From: Desulfobacteraceae bacterium
Lineage (GTDB): Bacteria > Desulfobacterota > Desulfobacteria > Desulfobacterales > Desulfosalsimonadaceae
Length of the DNA stretch: 64,000 nucleotides
Reading direction: 5' to 3'
Assembly (NCBI GenBank): GCA_021737565.1
Contig: JAIPDS010000005.1
Span: forward strand, 1 to 64,000
The position numbers were made by a program, and so were the translations under genes. Position 1 is the first letter of the stretch, and every line of letters starts with the position of its first letter. Shown here piece by piece: positions 9,919-19,958 of the stretch. The notes under the pieces are model-generated. The model saw only the letters and a list, made by a program, of their open reading frames with translations. It was not told the origin of the DNA and ran no database searches.

Positions 9919-10935
9919 CTAATGTTGTGCCAGCTTGGCCATAAGGGCGTCAAGACAAAGTCTATGGTTTGCGTTTCCGGAAATGGCATTTTCGGCCTTC
10001 ACAACAGCATCCGCCTTTTCAATTATCAAGTCAGCGGGTATCTGCCGGGCGGCGGCTTTTACCCTGTCGGTTAGATCGTGGTTATAAATTTTGTCCGGAC
10101 TGCGTAAAAATACCGCCAGGTCTCTGTACCAGTTTTTCATTATTTCAAAGACGCCTTCGAGTTTATCGCGATCAGATGCTATAATTTCGGCAAAAACGTG
10201 CCTGAATGATGCCGGCAGATCGGGCAGCCGTACCAGCATGTCAATGATAAAGTTTCGATAATTCAACCAGTCCGCCTCTGCCATATCAATGGCGCGGGCC
10301 AGGCTTCCGCGGGCCACCAGGGCCACGATCATGGCATTATCCCGGCTAAGGTCCATGTTAGAAACGAGGTAATCGGTCATTTCCTTTTGCGGGATCGGGT
10401 TAAAATGGATTTGGCGGCATCTGGAGACTATGGTCGGCAGCAGGTCCCCGGCGTCCGGGGCGGTCAATACGAAGATCGTTGATTCCGGAGGCTCTTCCAG
10501 AATTTTAAGAAGCGCATTGCCGGCTTCCTTGTTCAACAGTTGCGCATTCTCTATCAGGACCGTTCTTATGGAAGCAGCATCGGATTTTAAGGCAAGGCGG
10601 TCATAAAGGGAACGGATCCGGTCGATGCGGATATAGCCGCCCTCCGGGCTTACCCTGTGAATGTCCGGGTGCACCCCGCGTTCGGTCTTTATGCAGGAGC
10701 GACACTTGCCGCATGCAGAGAAAACCGGTTTTTCGTTGCCGGGGATTTTGGTGTGCCGCCTGAAGCCTGTTTCATGGCAATTGCAGATCCTGGCAAGTTC
10801 AAGGGCGGCGGTTGCCTTGCCCACCCCGTCTTCTCCGGTAAAAAGAAAGGCATGCGGGAGTTTTTCGCTTCTCAATGCATTGCACAGCATCCTGACCGGG
10901 CGCTGCTGCCCTATTAACTTATCGAAGCCGCCCAC
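9919..10935 (-). CDS. holB: DNA polymerase III subunit delta'
   Basis: AAA+ clamp-loader features: GEDGVGKATAALELARI, zinc-binding CGKCRSC, NALLKILEEPPESTIFVL, SRCRQIHF. Confidence 0.92.
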   Translation of the reverse strand: MGGFDKLIGQQRPVRMLCNALRSEKLPHAFLFTGEDGVGKATAALELARICNCHETGFRRHTKIPGNEKPVFSACGKCRSCIKTERGVHPDIHRVSPEGGYIRIDRIRSLYDRLALKSDAASIRTVLIENAQLLNKEAGNALLKILEEPPESTIFVLTAPDAGDLLPTIVSRCRQIHFNPIPQKEMTDYLVSNMDLSRDNAMIVALVARGSLARAIDMAEADWLNYRNFIIDMLVRLPDLPASFRHVFAEIIASDRDKLEGVFEIMKNWYRDLAVFLRSPDKIYNHDLTDRVKAAARQIPADLIIEKADAVVKAENAISGNANHRLCLDALMAKLAQH

Positions 10936-10947
10936 AGGCTTTGCCGT

Positions 10948-11235
10948 TTAAGCCTTTGTCTTTGTATTAACGCGTTCCCGCAGCTCTTTGCCGCATTTGA
11001 AAAAAGGCAGCTTTTTGGGCTGTATGCGGACCTTTTCGCCTGTTTTGGGATTTCGGCCGGTGTAACTCTTGTAGTTTTTGACAAAAAAGCTGCACAGCCC
11101 GCGGATCTCTATTCTTTCTTCGTTTACCAGGGCATCTGCCATGGAATCGAAAAAGATTTGCACGACCTTGGCTGCATCTGATTTGGAAATATCGGCTTCC
11201 TTTTTAAGGGCGGATATCATTTCAAGCTTGTTCAT
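10948..11235 (-). CDS. HU/IHF family DNA-binding protein
   Basis: IEIRGLCSFFVKNYKSYTGRNPKTGEKVRIQPKKLPFFKCGKELRERVN; 95 aa. Confidence 0.93.
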   Translation of the reverse strand: MNKLEMISALKKEADISKSDAAKVVQIFFDSMADALVNEERIEIRGLCSFFVKNYKSYTGRNPKTGEKVRIQPKKLPFFKCGKELRERVNTKTKA

Positions 11236-11321
11236 TTTTCCTCCTGTGTGGTGTTGCCGGATTGCTTGTTATACCTATACTTATCCATAAATTTTTAATA
11301 AGTCAAGGGGTTATGTTATTA

Positions 11322-13583
11322 TTATCTATTATCCAGCGTTTCGCCGAAGCCGCCAAGACCGAAAAGTTCAATCATTGCCATGTAACGGGTATCATTGTCC
11401 TCTTCCTCCCCCTCCTGCTTCCAGGCAAGCTCCAGTGCCCAGCACTGGGATTCGTAGCGCATCCCCAAGCCCTTTTCAATATCTGTTTCTGTTTCAAGAT
11501 TTCTTTCGTAATTTCCGAAAAAGGCCAGATTTCTTGTTACCCTGGTTTTTGCGTAAAGATCAATACTTTTGGTGGAATCCCGGCTGTATCTGTATTCCAG
11601 TTTGAGTTCGTCGCCGCGTCTGTCGTATAAACGGCAGGTCAGGTTCCCGGTATCAAGTTCATCATTCTGATGGTCCCAGCTCGCATCAGCATGCAGAGTA
11701 AGCAGGTTTGCAGGGGTAAGGTCAAGCTCGGCATAAAGCGGCATCCATGCTTGCCCGGAGTCTTTATCTTCCCTGAAGTTATAGGCCTGTTCAATAAAGA
11801 ACTTGGCAACCCGGTTATATGTATACCTTTTTTCATTGTTCCTGTTTTTGCCGGAAAGGGATGCTTTTGAAGTAAAAAGGTTTGTAAAGGACAGCGCCAG
11901 ACTGTTTTCAGGTTCGATTCGGTCTATTTCGTCAAATTCTGGATATTCGGACTGGTCCTTTTCCGGTATGTAGTCGTAGGAGAGCCTGGGGATTATCACG
12001 TGCCTGATTTTTTCCACCCGCCCCTTTTCAACTGAAAACACCCGGTTGATCTCGGTGCTTAAATCCATCTCTGCATCATAGAGTTCCCTGTGCATATATA
12101 GTTCTTTTTCATCGCTGTAAAATTCGCTGTCAGCATCAATATACCAGGCAGTCTGGCGGAAGCCCGCAGACGGCTCAAGGCTGAAATAATGCCCCGCCCG
12201 AAGCGGCAGATAAAGCCTGGGGTGGAGATCCATGCGGTGGCCGGTAATATTGTCCCGGCTGTAAAAATATGTATACTCGGAATCCAGGGAGCCAAACAGC
12301 AGGTCGCCTGCTGGAGCCCGGGTCAGGGGTTGTTTGAGCGCGCTGTATTGTATCCTTGGCAGTTGCTGAAGCGTATCGTCTTCATCCTTCAGCCGCCGGT
12401 TTATCACGTTGTCATACCATACAAGATCCGCATTTAAGCTTTGATATGACCAGGACCTGTTTATATTCAGACGGTTTGTGCGCACGGGGTCGTTTTTGTC
12501 GTCTAGGTCGCGGCCAAATTCGGATGAAAAATAATCGGCCGCTGTTTCATGGCCCATATATCGGTCTGAAAATTCCCTGAGATAGTCCTGGTCGCTTACA
12601 ATGTCAATATCCAGGCGGGCTGTTGCTCCTGCGAAAAGTTGCTGGTCGGCTTTCATGCGTATCCAGTACCTGTCGTCATTCGGCCGTGCGGCTTCATCGT
12701 CATCATAACCCCACTTGGCGGTTGCCTCTCTGCTTCCGTCGTCAATTTTTTTGTCCTTAAAGCCGTCTGCCATTAAGGTGCCCTTTGAATCCTCTGAGAA
12801 CATGTAGCGGTATTCAAGCCCGAATTTTTCCCCGCGTTTTTGCATGTGATGATAATAGAAAGTTGCATCAGTATTGCCGGAGATTGCCCAGAAAAGGGGC
12901 TGAATGTATTCCGCGCCCTTTCTGTCGGAATATCTGGCTTCGGGCATTAGAAGGCCGCTCTGGCGTTTAAGTTTTACCGGAAACATGAACCACGGCACGT
13001 AAAACACCGGGAGGCGCCGGGCCCATAATGCCGCATGCGACACATATCCATAGCCCTCGATTGTTACATCGACCTGTTTTCCGGTAATCTGCCAGTCCGG
13101 GCGAGGACCTTCACAGGAGGTAAGGGATCCGTCTGTGATATGGTATGTATTTTCGCCCGTCTTCTCAATTCTTTCGCCCCGGATACGGAAATTGTTCTCC
13201 CTTATAAAAATATGGCCCTGATACAGTGTGCCGGTGGCAGATTCCAGATCCATATCCAGGCGTTCGCCCGTCAAACGGTCGCCTTCGGAAACAAGGGTTA
13301 CACTGCCGGTTGCCACGGCTTTCATATTCTGTTTATCCAGTATTATTTTGTCGGCCAGAAGTTGTGTTTTATCCCGGGTTATCCCGACGTTTCCCGAGGC
13401 CGTATATCGGTTTGTCTCAGGGTGGTACGTGATCTTGTCAGCAGTGATCCGCCATGTTTCACCGTTCTGGGTAACCTGGTCGAAAAATTCCTGGCACGGG
13501 GCAACTGAAGTGTATGGCCCGGCAATACAGGCCATCGCCGCTGCCAGATAAAGGAAAATGATTAAAGGTCTCGGTCCCTGCAT
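11322..13583 (-). CDS. lptD: LPS-assembly protein LptD
   Basis: Signal peptide, LptA-like jellyroll N-terminus (ADKITYHPETNRYTASGNV), YVPWFMFPVKLKRQSGLLMPE, long beta-barrel C-terminus. Confidence 0.92.
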   Translation of the reverse strand: MQGPRPLIIFLYLAAAMACIAGPYTSVAPCQEFFDQVTQNGETWRITADKITYHPETNRYTASGNVGITRDKTQLLADKIILDKQNMKAVATGSVTLVSEGDRLTGERLDMDLESATGTLYQGHIFIRENNFRIRGERIEKTGENTYHITDGSLTSCEGPRPDWQITGKQVDVTIEGYGYVSHAALWARRLPVFYVPWFMFPVKLKRQSGLLMPEARYSDRKGAEYIQPLFWAISGNTDATFYYHHMQKRGEKFGLEYRYMFSEDSKGTLMADGFKDKKIDDGSREATAKWGYDDDEAARPNDDRYWIRMKADQQLFAGATARLDIDIVSDQDYLREFSDRYMGHETAADYFSSEFGRDLDDKNDPVRTNRLNINRSWSYQSLNADLVWYDNVINRRLKDEDDTLQQLPRIQYSALKQPLTRAPAGDLLFGSLDSEYTYFYSRDNITGHRMDLHPRLYLPLRAGHYFSLEPSAGFRQTAWYIDADSEFYSDEKELYMHRELYDAEMDLSTEINRVFSVEKGRVEKIRHVIIPRLSYDYIPEKDQSEYPEFDEIDRIEPENSLALSFTNLFTSKASLSGKNRNNEKRYTYNRVAKFFIEQAYNFREDKDSGQAWMPLYAELDLTPANLLTLHADASWDHQNDELDTGNLTCRLYDRRGDELKLEYRYSRDSTKSIDLYAKTRVTRNLAFFGNYERNLETETDIEKGLGMRYESQCWALELAWKQEGEEEDNDTRYMAMIELFGLGGFGETLDNR

Positions 13584-13771
13584 ATAAATTCTGCTTATCT
13601 GCTTTTGGCCTTTCCGAATTAACAGGAGAATAAAAAGCCTTTAACATCCGGGTGCGAATAATAACTTGATGACCGGCTTAATTTCCAGTATAAAAAACCG
13701 GATAATAAAAAAAGTCAAGCCAATAGCGGCAAACGTGTACGCAAATCAGGCAACCGCAAGGCATCGGCCGA

Positions 13772-14725
13772 ATGAAGAAGAGGTTTGTAAATCAGTTAAG
13801 CCCCGGCGAATCATTAAGTGATCTGTTTGTTCTTTCTGAAAAAAGCATGGGGCATAAAAAAGACGGGGCTCGTTATCTTAGCATTGCGCTTTCGGATAAA
13901 ACCGGTCAAATCCGGGGGGTTGTTTGGGATAACGTGGAACAGGCGGCATCCAGTGCCGCAGCCGGTGATTTTGTCCGTGTCAAAGGGCTTGTCTCCGAAT
14001 ACAGAGGGGGGCTGCAGGTAGTGGTCCAATCCATGTCAGCCGGATCCGGCGATATCGACCCTGCCGATTTTCTGCCCGCAACCGCCAGAGAGCCCGGGCA
14101 AATGGTTGAACGGCTTAAAGCCGTGGCAGAAACCATGGAATCTAAACCTTTGCGTGAACTTCTTGAAAAATTCTGGCAGGATCGGCGGTTTATGGAACTT
14201 TTCAAAAAAGCCCCTGCCGCCAAAAAGATGCATCACGCCTATATAGGCGGTCTTCTTGAGCATACGCTCTCGCTTGCGCTTCTGGCCGAAAAGGTTGCAG
14301 GTCACTATTCGGGTATTGACCGGGATTTGCTCATTGCGGGTGCAATTCTTCATGACATAGGTAAAATACATGAATTCACCTATGACACCCGCATAGACTA
14401 TTCAGACGAGGGCAGGCTTGTAAATCATATTGTTATTGGAATCCGTATGCTGGAGCAGAAAATGGCGGATGTTTCGTCCTTGACCCCAAACACCGCACTT
14501 TTGCTCAAGCATATGATTATAAGCCATCACGGAACAAGGGAATTCGGCTCTCCCGAACCTCCGAAAACCCTGGAAGCCGTCCTGCTAAATTACCTGGATG
14601 AGATTGACTCCAAAATAAACGGTATCCGTGAATTCATGGAAAACCAGGATCCGGAAGCAGACTGGACTGCGTATCACAGGCCCCTGGAGCGTTTTTTTTA
14701 CAGGGGCAAGCCGGACACGTCATAG
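13772..14725 (+). CDS. OB-fold/HD domain 3'-5' exoribonuclease, YhaM family
   Basis: N-terminal OB fold and HD motif (GAILHDIGKIHEF, MIISHHG, PEAVLL-like). Confidence 0.88.
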   Translation: MKKRFVNQLSPGESLSDLFVLSEKSMGHKKDGARYLSIALSDKTGQIRGVVWDNVEQAASSAAAGDFVRVKGLVSEYRGGLQVVVQSMSAGSGDIDPADFLPATAREPGQMVERLKAVAETMESKPLRELLEKFWQDRRFMELFKKAPAAKKMHHAYIGGLLEHTLSLALLAEKVAGHYSGIDRDLLIAGAILHDIGKIHEFTYDTRIDYSDEGRLVNHIVIGIRMLEQKMADVSSLTPNTALLLKHMIISHHGTREFGSPEPPKTLEAVLLNYLDEIDSKINGIREFMENQDPEADWTAYHRPLERFFYRGKPDTS

Positions 14726-14749
14726 GCACTATTTGGACATTTTCCGATC

Positions 14750-15388
14750 ATGTTTATTACACTCGAAGGCATTGAAGGTTCTGGAAAGTCAACCCAGGTC
14801 CCCCACATTGCAAGGCACCTGGAAAGGTTCGGCTATAGTTGTCTTGTTACCAAGGAGCCGGGGGGTACCGCCGTGGGAAAAAAGATCCGGGCCATCCTGC
14901 TTGATCCCGGTAACGCCGGGCTTGACGCAATGGCTGAGCTTTTTTTATATGAAGCAGACCGCGCCCAGCATGCCGGCCGCGTTATCAGACCGGCCCTTGA
15001 AGCGAAAAAAACCGTGATATGCGATCGTTTTGCCGACTCCACAGTAGTGTACCAGGGAGCGGCAAGGGGTATTTCAGTGGGTATTATAGAGGAAATCAAC
15101 AGGATGATTTTAGGGGATCTGAAGCCGGATATTACTTTTTTGCTTGATCTGCCCCCCGAAATCGGGCTATCCCGGGCATGGCGCCAGATTGAGTCGGGAT
15201 TGCGAAGGCAGGGGGAAAGCCGGTTTGAGCAGGAGCGCATAAGGTTTCACGAGAAGGTGCGCCAGGGCTATCTTGCACTTGCGCAAAAGGAGCCCGGGCG
15301 CATAAGGGTGATTGATGCAAGCGGTTCGCAAAAGGATGTCAAATCAGCCATCGAAGCGGAGTTAGACCGGCTTCCGGGGCATAAATAA
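14750..15388 (+). CDS. tmk: Thymidylate kinase
   Basis: MFITLEGIEGSGKSTQ P-loop, VICDRFADSTVVYQG, LLDLPPEIGLSR. Confidence 0.96.
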   Translation: MFITLEGIEGSGKSTQVPHIARHLERFGYSCLVTKEPGGTAVGKKIRAILLDPGNAGLDAMAELFLYEADRAQHAGRVIRPALEAKKTVICDRFADSTVVYQGAARGISVGIIEEINRMILGDLKPDITFLLDLPPEIGLSRAWRQIESGLRRQGESRFEQERIRFHEKVRQGYLALAQKEPGRIRVIDASGSQKDVKSAIEAELDRLPGHK

Positions 15389-15399
15389 ATGCTGATCAA

Positions 15400-17703
15400 A
15401 TGACTATGAGTTATTCAATACTCGATGCAATAGGCAATACTCCGCTGGTGGAGATACGAAGGCTAAATCCCAACCCGGCGGTCAGGATACTGGCCAAGCT
15501 TGAATACATCAATCCTGGTGGATCGGTAAAAGACCGGCCCGCCCTTGCCATGATAGAGGCCGGCGAGCGCTCCGGGGAACTTAGCCCGGATAAGACTGTT
15601 ATAGAGGCCACAAGCGGCAATACCGGGATCGGGCTTGCCATGATCTGTACGGTTAAGGGATACAGACTTCTTCTTGCCATGTCAGATGCGGTTTCCATGG
15701 AACGGCGCAAGATTCTGGCTGCCAGAGGGGCTGAAATTTTTCTAACTCCGGGGCATCTTGGTACCGACGGCGCCATTGAGGAGGTTTACCGCCTGGTAAG
15801 GAAAAACCCGGGGCGCTATTTCATGACCGACCAGTATAACAATCCGGCCAACTGGCAGGCGCATTATAACGGCACCGCAGAAGAGATCATCGCCCAGACC
15901 GGGGGAAAGATTTCAAAATTTATTGCCACAATGGGAACCACCGGCACGGTGATGGGATGCGCCAGAAGGTTTAAGGAATATGACGGAAAAATAGAGATCC
16001 TCGGGGTGGAGCCGTATTTGGGCCATAAACTCCAGGGCCTTAAAAATCTCAAGGAAGCCTACAGGCCTGAGATTTTTGAAAAGAAGTGGCTGGATACAAA
16101 GGTAAATATCGACGATGAGGATGCCTTTGAGATGACCAGGCGGCTTGGCCGTGAAGAAGGCCTGTTTGTGGGCATGAGCAGCGGTGCCGCCATGGTTATA
16201 GCCGCCCGGGAGGCGGAAAAAATATCAGGGGGCACCATTGTGGTCATATTCCCTGACAGCGGCGAGCGTTATTTGAGCACGCCCCTGTTTTCTGTAAAGA
16301 AAAAGGCGGAAATTCATCTGTTCAACACCCTTACAAGATCCAAGGAGCCCTTTGATCCGATACGGAGCGGAAAAGTTTCCATGTATACCTGCGGACCTAC
16401 GGCAAACAGGCGCATTCATTTAGGTGAATGCAGGCGGTTTGTATTTTCCGATCTTCTTTGCAGGTATCTTGCCTACAGGGATCTTGAAGTCACCCATGTG
16501 ATGAATATTACGGACATGGATGACAATACCATTCAGGGATCAGAGGCTGCGGGAAAATCGCTTAAAGAATATACAGATTATTATATAGAGCTTTTCAAAG
16601 CCGATCTCGGGGCCTTAAACATTTTTCCCGCCCACCAATATCCCCGGGCAAGCGAGCATGTGGGCGACATGGTGGAGCTTGCAAAACAGCTTTATGAAAA
16701 GGGTTCTGCCTATGAAAAGCTGCGGTCCCTTTATTTTTCCATCGGTTCGTTTGAAGAATACGGCAGGCTTTCGGGCATAGATATCGACAAGATCAAGCTG
16801 GGCGCCACAGTGGATCTTGACGAATATGAAAAGGACAATCCAAGGGATTTTACGCTGCTTAAGCGGGCCCGGCTCTCGGAGCTTAAACGCGGCATTTACG
16901 TAAAAACCAGGTGGGGCAACGTGAGGCCTTCCTGGCACATTCAGTGCGCGGCCATCTCCATGAAGCATCTTGGCGAAACCTACGATATTCATACCAGTAC
17001 CAGGGAACTGGTTTTTCCTCACCATGAAAACGAGCTGGCAATAGCAAAGGCGCTCACTGGCAAGCCGCTTGCCCGCTACTGGGTGCATTGCGAGCAGGTG
17101 GAGGCAGAAGAACGCTCAGGCGATCAGCCCCACGGGCTTCCGACCCTGGAGGATTTGAAAGCGCAGGGTTACGGTCCGAGGGAGGTTCGGTTCTGGCTGA
17201 TTACGGCGCATTACCGAAAGCCTCTGCAATACGCACCCCAAAAGCTTGAACAGGCTCAAAAAACCGTCAACAGGATAGATGAATGCGTACGTGCACTTCA
17301 GGACGCGGCCGGTGCAGGAACCAAAACAGCAGGAGAGGCGGAAATCGACCAGATAGCCTATGATATCCGGCAGGGGTTTATAAACGCCATGGATGACGAT
17401 CTTAACATGCCGCAGGCAATGGCGGTGATGTTTCGAAAGATCCGGCAGATAAACAAGCTGGCCGTGCAGGAACGCATTGGGGCCAGGGATGCAGAAAAGA
17501 TTCTTGACACTTTTACCGATATAAACAGGGTTCTGGGCTTTTTCGATTTTACCAGAAAAGGTTGTTCCCGGGAAATAGAGGACCTGATAAAGGAGAGGGC
17601 CGAGGCGCGCAGGCGCAGAGATTTTGAAAAGGCCGACCATATACGCGGGCAGCTTAAAAAGGCCGGAATTGAAATAAAAGACGAAAAGATAGACAAATCA
17701 TGA
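15400..17703 (+). CDS. Fusion: N-terminal cysteine synthase (CysK/CysM-like) plus C-terminal cysteinyl-tRNA synthetase-like domain with degenerate HIGH/KMSKS
   Basis: N-term GNTPLVEIRRL, PGGSVKDRPA (PLP Lys), TSGNTGIGLA, GTTGTVMG. C-term LFNTLTRSKEPFDPI...MYTCGPT...HLGECR...NITDMDD...SWHIQCAAI...FPHHENELA...VRFWLITAHYRKPL. Confidence 0.93.
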   Translation: MTMSYSILDAIGNTPLVEIRRLNPNPAVRILAKLEYINPGGSVKDRPALAMIEAGERSGELSPDKTVIEATSGNTGIGLAMICTVKGYRLLLAMSDAVSMERRKILAARGAEIFLTPGHLGTDGAIEEVYRLVRKNPGRYFMTDQYNNPANWQAHYNGTAEEIIAQTGGKISKFIATMGTTGTVMGCARRFKEYDGKIEILGVEPYLGHKLQGLKNLKEAYRPEIFEKKWLDTKVNIDDEDAFEMTRRLGREEGLFVGMSSGAAMVIAAREAEKISGGTIVVIFPDSGERYLSTPLFSVKKKAEIHLFNTLTRSKEPFDPIRSGKVSMYTCGPTANRRIHLGECRRFVFSDLLCRYLAYRDLEVTHVMNITDMDDNTIQGSEAAGKSLKEYTDYYIELFKADLGALNIFPAHQYPRASEHVGDMVELAKQLYEKGSAYEKLRSLYFSIGSFEEYGRLSGIDIDKIKLGATVDLDEYEKDNPRDFTLLKRARLSELKRGIYVKTRWGNVRPSWHIQCAAISMKHLGETYDIHTSTRELVFPHHENELAIAKALTGKPLARYWVHCEQVEAEERSGDQPHGLPTLEDLKAQGYGPREVRFWLITAHYRKPLQYAPQKLEQAQKTVNRIDECVRALQDAAGAGTKTAGEAEIDQIAYDIRQGFINAMDDDLNMPQAMAVMFRKIRQINKLAVQERIGARDAEKILDTFTDINRVLGFFDFTRKGCSREIEDLIKERAEARRRRDFEKADHIRGQLKKAGIEIKDEKIDKS

Positions 17704-18524
17704 GAACACAATCCGCAGTTTTTTTCCCGTTTACGTTTATTTCCGGGCAAATGGCCGATGCCTGTACAGCCCGCTTCAGCGAAGTTGTGGTATATCAGCC
17801 CGCAAAGGGGGTGCTCCCGGAGCAGATGGCTGGACTTGAACGGGACGGGAAAATTGCCCTGCGCTATCCGGTTACCGGAGACGATCGCCGCTTAAGAGAT
17901 CTTTCCCGCCGGTTTCTTGACTGGGCAGGCATGCACGAAAAGGCCGCTGCCGCAGTGAAGAAATTTGCGGAACACGGATTTTACAACCAGGAATTTGCGC
18001 CTGAAATAAAAACGGAAATCCTTAAGGGTGCCAGGGAACCGGAAGCCGCACCGGGGCCGGTATTTAACGCAAGGCTGTTTCTGCTTCTGGCCCAGGAATA
18101 CGACAGGCAGGCGGCCGAACTCGAAGCCGAACTTTCCCGTACAGAAAGTGCCGCAAGGGATCTTTTTTCCCGAATAAAGGGCTTTGAGCAGGAGGATACA
18201 GGTTTTTCCGACGGGCTTGGAACCTCGGCCCGCTCACCCGATACCGGGGGGTATATGATTGAATCAAGACTCAGGGCCTGGCTTTATCTTATGGATGCCG
18301 ACCCTGAACCGCCCATGGCACTGGTTACCTCCAGCCCGGCAGCAGTCGGGGTCATGCAGGAAACGTTTGAAAATATGGAGCCGCTGGAAAGGTTTTGCGA
18401 AGAGACCCGTAAGACTTTTCCTGATGACGGCTTTGGTATGAAAACATACCGTATTCCCGAGCTTAACCGAAAGGTTTGTCTGATAGCAAGGCTGGACAAG
18501 CAGGGCAAAAAAACAGAATTATGA
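17700..18524 (+). CDS. Hypothetical protein, translationally coupled to the CysK-CysRS-like fusion
   Basis: 274-aa ORF with 4-bp overlap with upstream CDS; no recognised domain. Confidence 0.75.
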   Translation: MRTQSAVFFPFTFISGQMADACTARFSEVVVYQPAKGVLPEQMAGLERDGKIALRYPVTGDDRRLRDLSRRFLDWAGMHEKAAAAVKKFAEHGFYNQEFAPEIKTEILKGAREPEAAPGPVFNARLFLLLAQEYDRQAAELEAELSRTESAARDLFSRIKGFEQEDTGFSDGLGTSARSPDTGGYMIESRLRAWLYLMDADPEPPMALVTSSPAAVGVMQETFENMEPLERFCEETRKTFPDDGFGMKTYRIPELNRKVCLIARLDKQGKKTEL

Positions 18525-18639
18525 CCCTTGACTCAATTTAGCATTTGGTATATTGGAAAACTCTTGCGATGCAAATGCCGGAATAATGGCTCCGTGCTTA
18601 TAAACATTTATTTTTTGATCAAAAGAAAGGAGAAGTGAG

Positions 18640-18828
18640 ATGGCTTTTAATCCGATTGTTGACCCTGAAAAGTGCGAAGGTTGTGAAGAATGTGTGGAGG
18701 TATGCCCGGTAGAGGTGTTTGAGATCCAGGACGGCAAATCAGTCCCTGTTAATGCCGAGGAATGCCTGGGATGTGAAAGCTGCATAGAAGTCTGCGAGCC
18801 CGGCGCAATTACAGTGGAAGAAGTATAG
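18640..18828 (+). CDS. 4Fe-4S ferredoxin (two clusters)
   Basis: CEGCEECVEVCP and CLGCESCIEVCEP; RBS AAAGGAG upstream. Confidence 0.96.
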   Translation: MAFNPIVDPEKCEGCEECVEVCPVEVFEIQDGKSVPVNAEECLGCESCIEVCEPGAITVEEV

Positions 18829-18851
18829 GTCGCAGGCTGTTTTATTTTTCG

Positions 18852-18883
18852 CCCCGGCCATATCAGCTTGCCTATGGCCGGGG
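18852..18883. terminator. Hairpin downstream of ferredoxin
   Basis: CCCCGGCCATA / TATGGCCGGGG, 11-bp perfect stem, weak T tract. Confidence 0.55.
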
Positions 18884-19035
18884 TCTTGCCGGTGTTAAAG
18901 GCCGTCCGGACTGCATTTTGATTCGGGATTTGCCCCGTGAAAGCCTCTTCAGCAAAAAACATAGCCTCCAATTTAAATCCTGAATAAAGACAAAAAGGAT
19001 ATTTTATTTACACCCCCCTTGTCCGGAGGAGCAAA

Positions 19036-19548
19036 ATGGCGTTTATTGATATTGATAACTGGCTCGGTACGGTCAGGGTAGTCTTTGAACCCGATCCTTT
19101 TCGTGTATTGCGCATTTATCTGCCTGAAACATTTTCAGCCGTCAATAACGGGACGAATTTTTGCGTTGTGAAGGAAAAAGCGATCAGTTCGGATGCTCAC
19201 ACGCAGGCACAGGCGTTGAGCAGATTGATCCTGGATTATTTTGACAACAAAAAACCCATTGAGACGCCCTGGCAATGGCTTTGTTTCCGGAGGCAGACCT
19301 TGCTTGAGCAGTGGGTGCTTAAAATAACGGCTGCGATTCCGTTCGGCAGTGTTCGTTCTTACGGTGATATTGCAGCAGCGGCGGGAAGGCCGGGCGCGGG
19401 CCGTTTTGTCGGAAATACAATGGTGGCCAATCCATTTCCCCTTATTATACCTTGTCACCGGGTGATAAAAAGCAACGGTTCAACAGGCGGCTTTGGCGGA
19501 GGCGCAGCCATGAAAATCCGTCTGCTTAAGCATGAAGGTTACCTTTAA
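19036..19548 (+). CDS. ogt: Methylated-DNA--[protein]-cysteine S-methyltransferase
   Basis: PFGSVRSYGDIA, GNTMVANPFPLIIPCHRVIKSNGSTGGFGGG. Confidence 0.94.
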   Translation: MAFIDIDNWLGTVRVVFEPDPFRVLRIYLPETFSAVNNGTNFCVVKEKAISSDAHTQAQALSRLILDYFDNKKPIETPWQWLCFRRQTLLEQWVLKITAAIPFGSVRSYGDIAAAAGRPGAGRFVGNTMVANPFPLIIPCHRVIKSNGSTGGFGGGAAMKIRLLKHEGYL

Positions 19549-19595
19549 ACATAGTATGCTTGCGGTACCGAATTGTATGTGTTATTTATATCAAA

Positions 19596-19928
19596 ATGAA
19601 ACAATACGTTATTGACGAAATAAGCGAAAACGATCTGGAAAAGCTGAAAAAATTTTTAACACAAAAGTACGGCTCCCCAATGCTTGACCGGGTCTACTGG
19701 GTACCGTTGGATCCTGAATATTATACTCCGGTTCAGGCCTCCCACGATAACTGCCATCCCTTGTATTTTGCCCTGCAGCTCAAGCCGGGAGCGCTGGTAG
19801 GGGAATTTCTGGTTCGTACCCACAACAGGGTGCGCTGCGAGTGCATGGGATATGCAACAAAAGCGCAGCAGGCTTGGTTTATCAGCCTTATAGACGGGAT
19901 TGTCAGTGAACTCGGAATTGCCGTATAA
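19596..19928 (+). CDS. Hypothetical protein
   Basis: ~110-aa ORF between ogt and rnj; start placed at internal Met (MKQYVIDEI). Confidence 0.7.
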   Translation: MKQYVIDEISENDLEKLKKFLTQKYGSPMLDRVYWVPLDPEYYTPVQASHDNCHPLYFALQLKPGALVGEFLVRTHNRVRCECMGYATKAQQAWFISLIDGIVSELGIAV

Positions 19929-19958
19929 ATTTTCAATCATCGGCAGGTGTGTTGCAAT

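Noticed and set aside
17060-17180. Possible frameshift hiding a KMSKS motif in the CysRS-like domain
   Set aside because: Read the other two frames; neither gives a KMSKS-like sequence, and the flanking alignment continues in frame without a gap.
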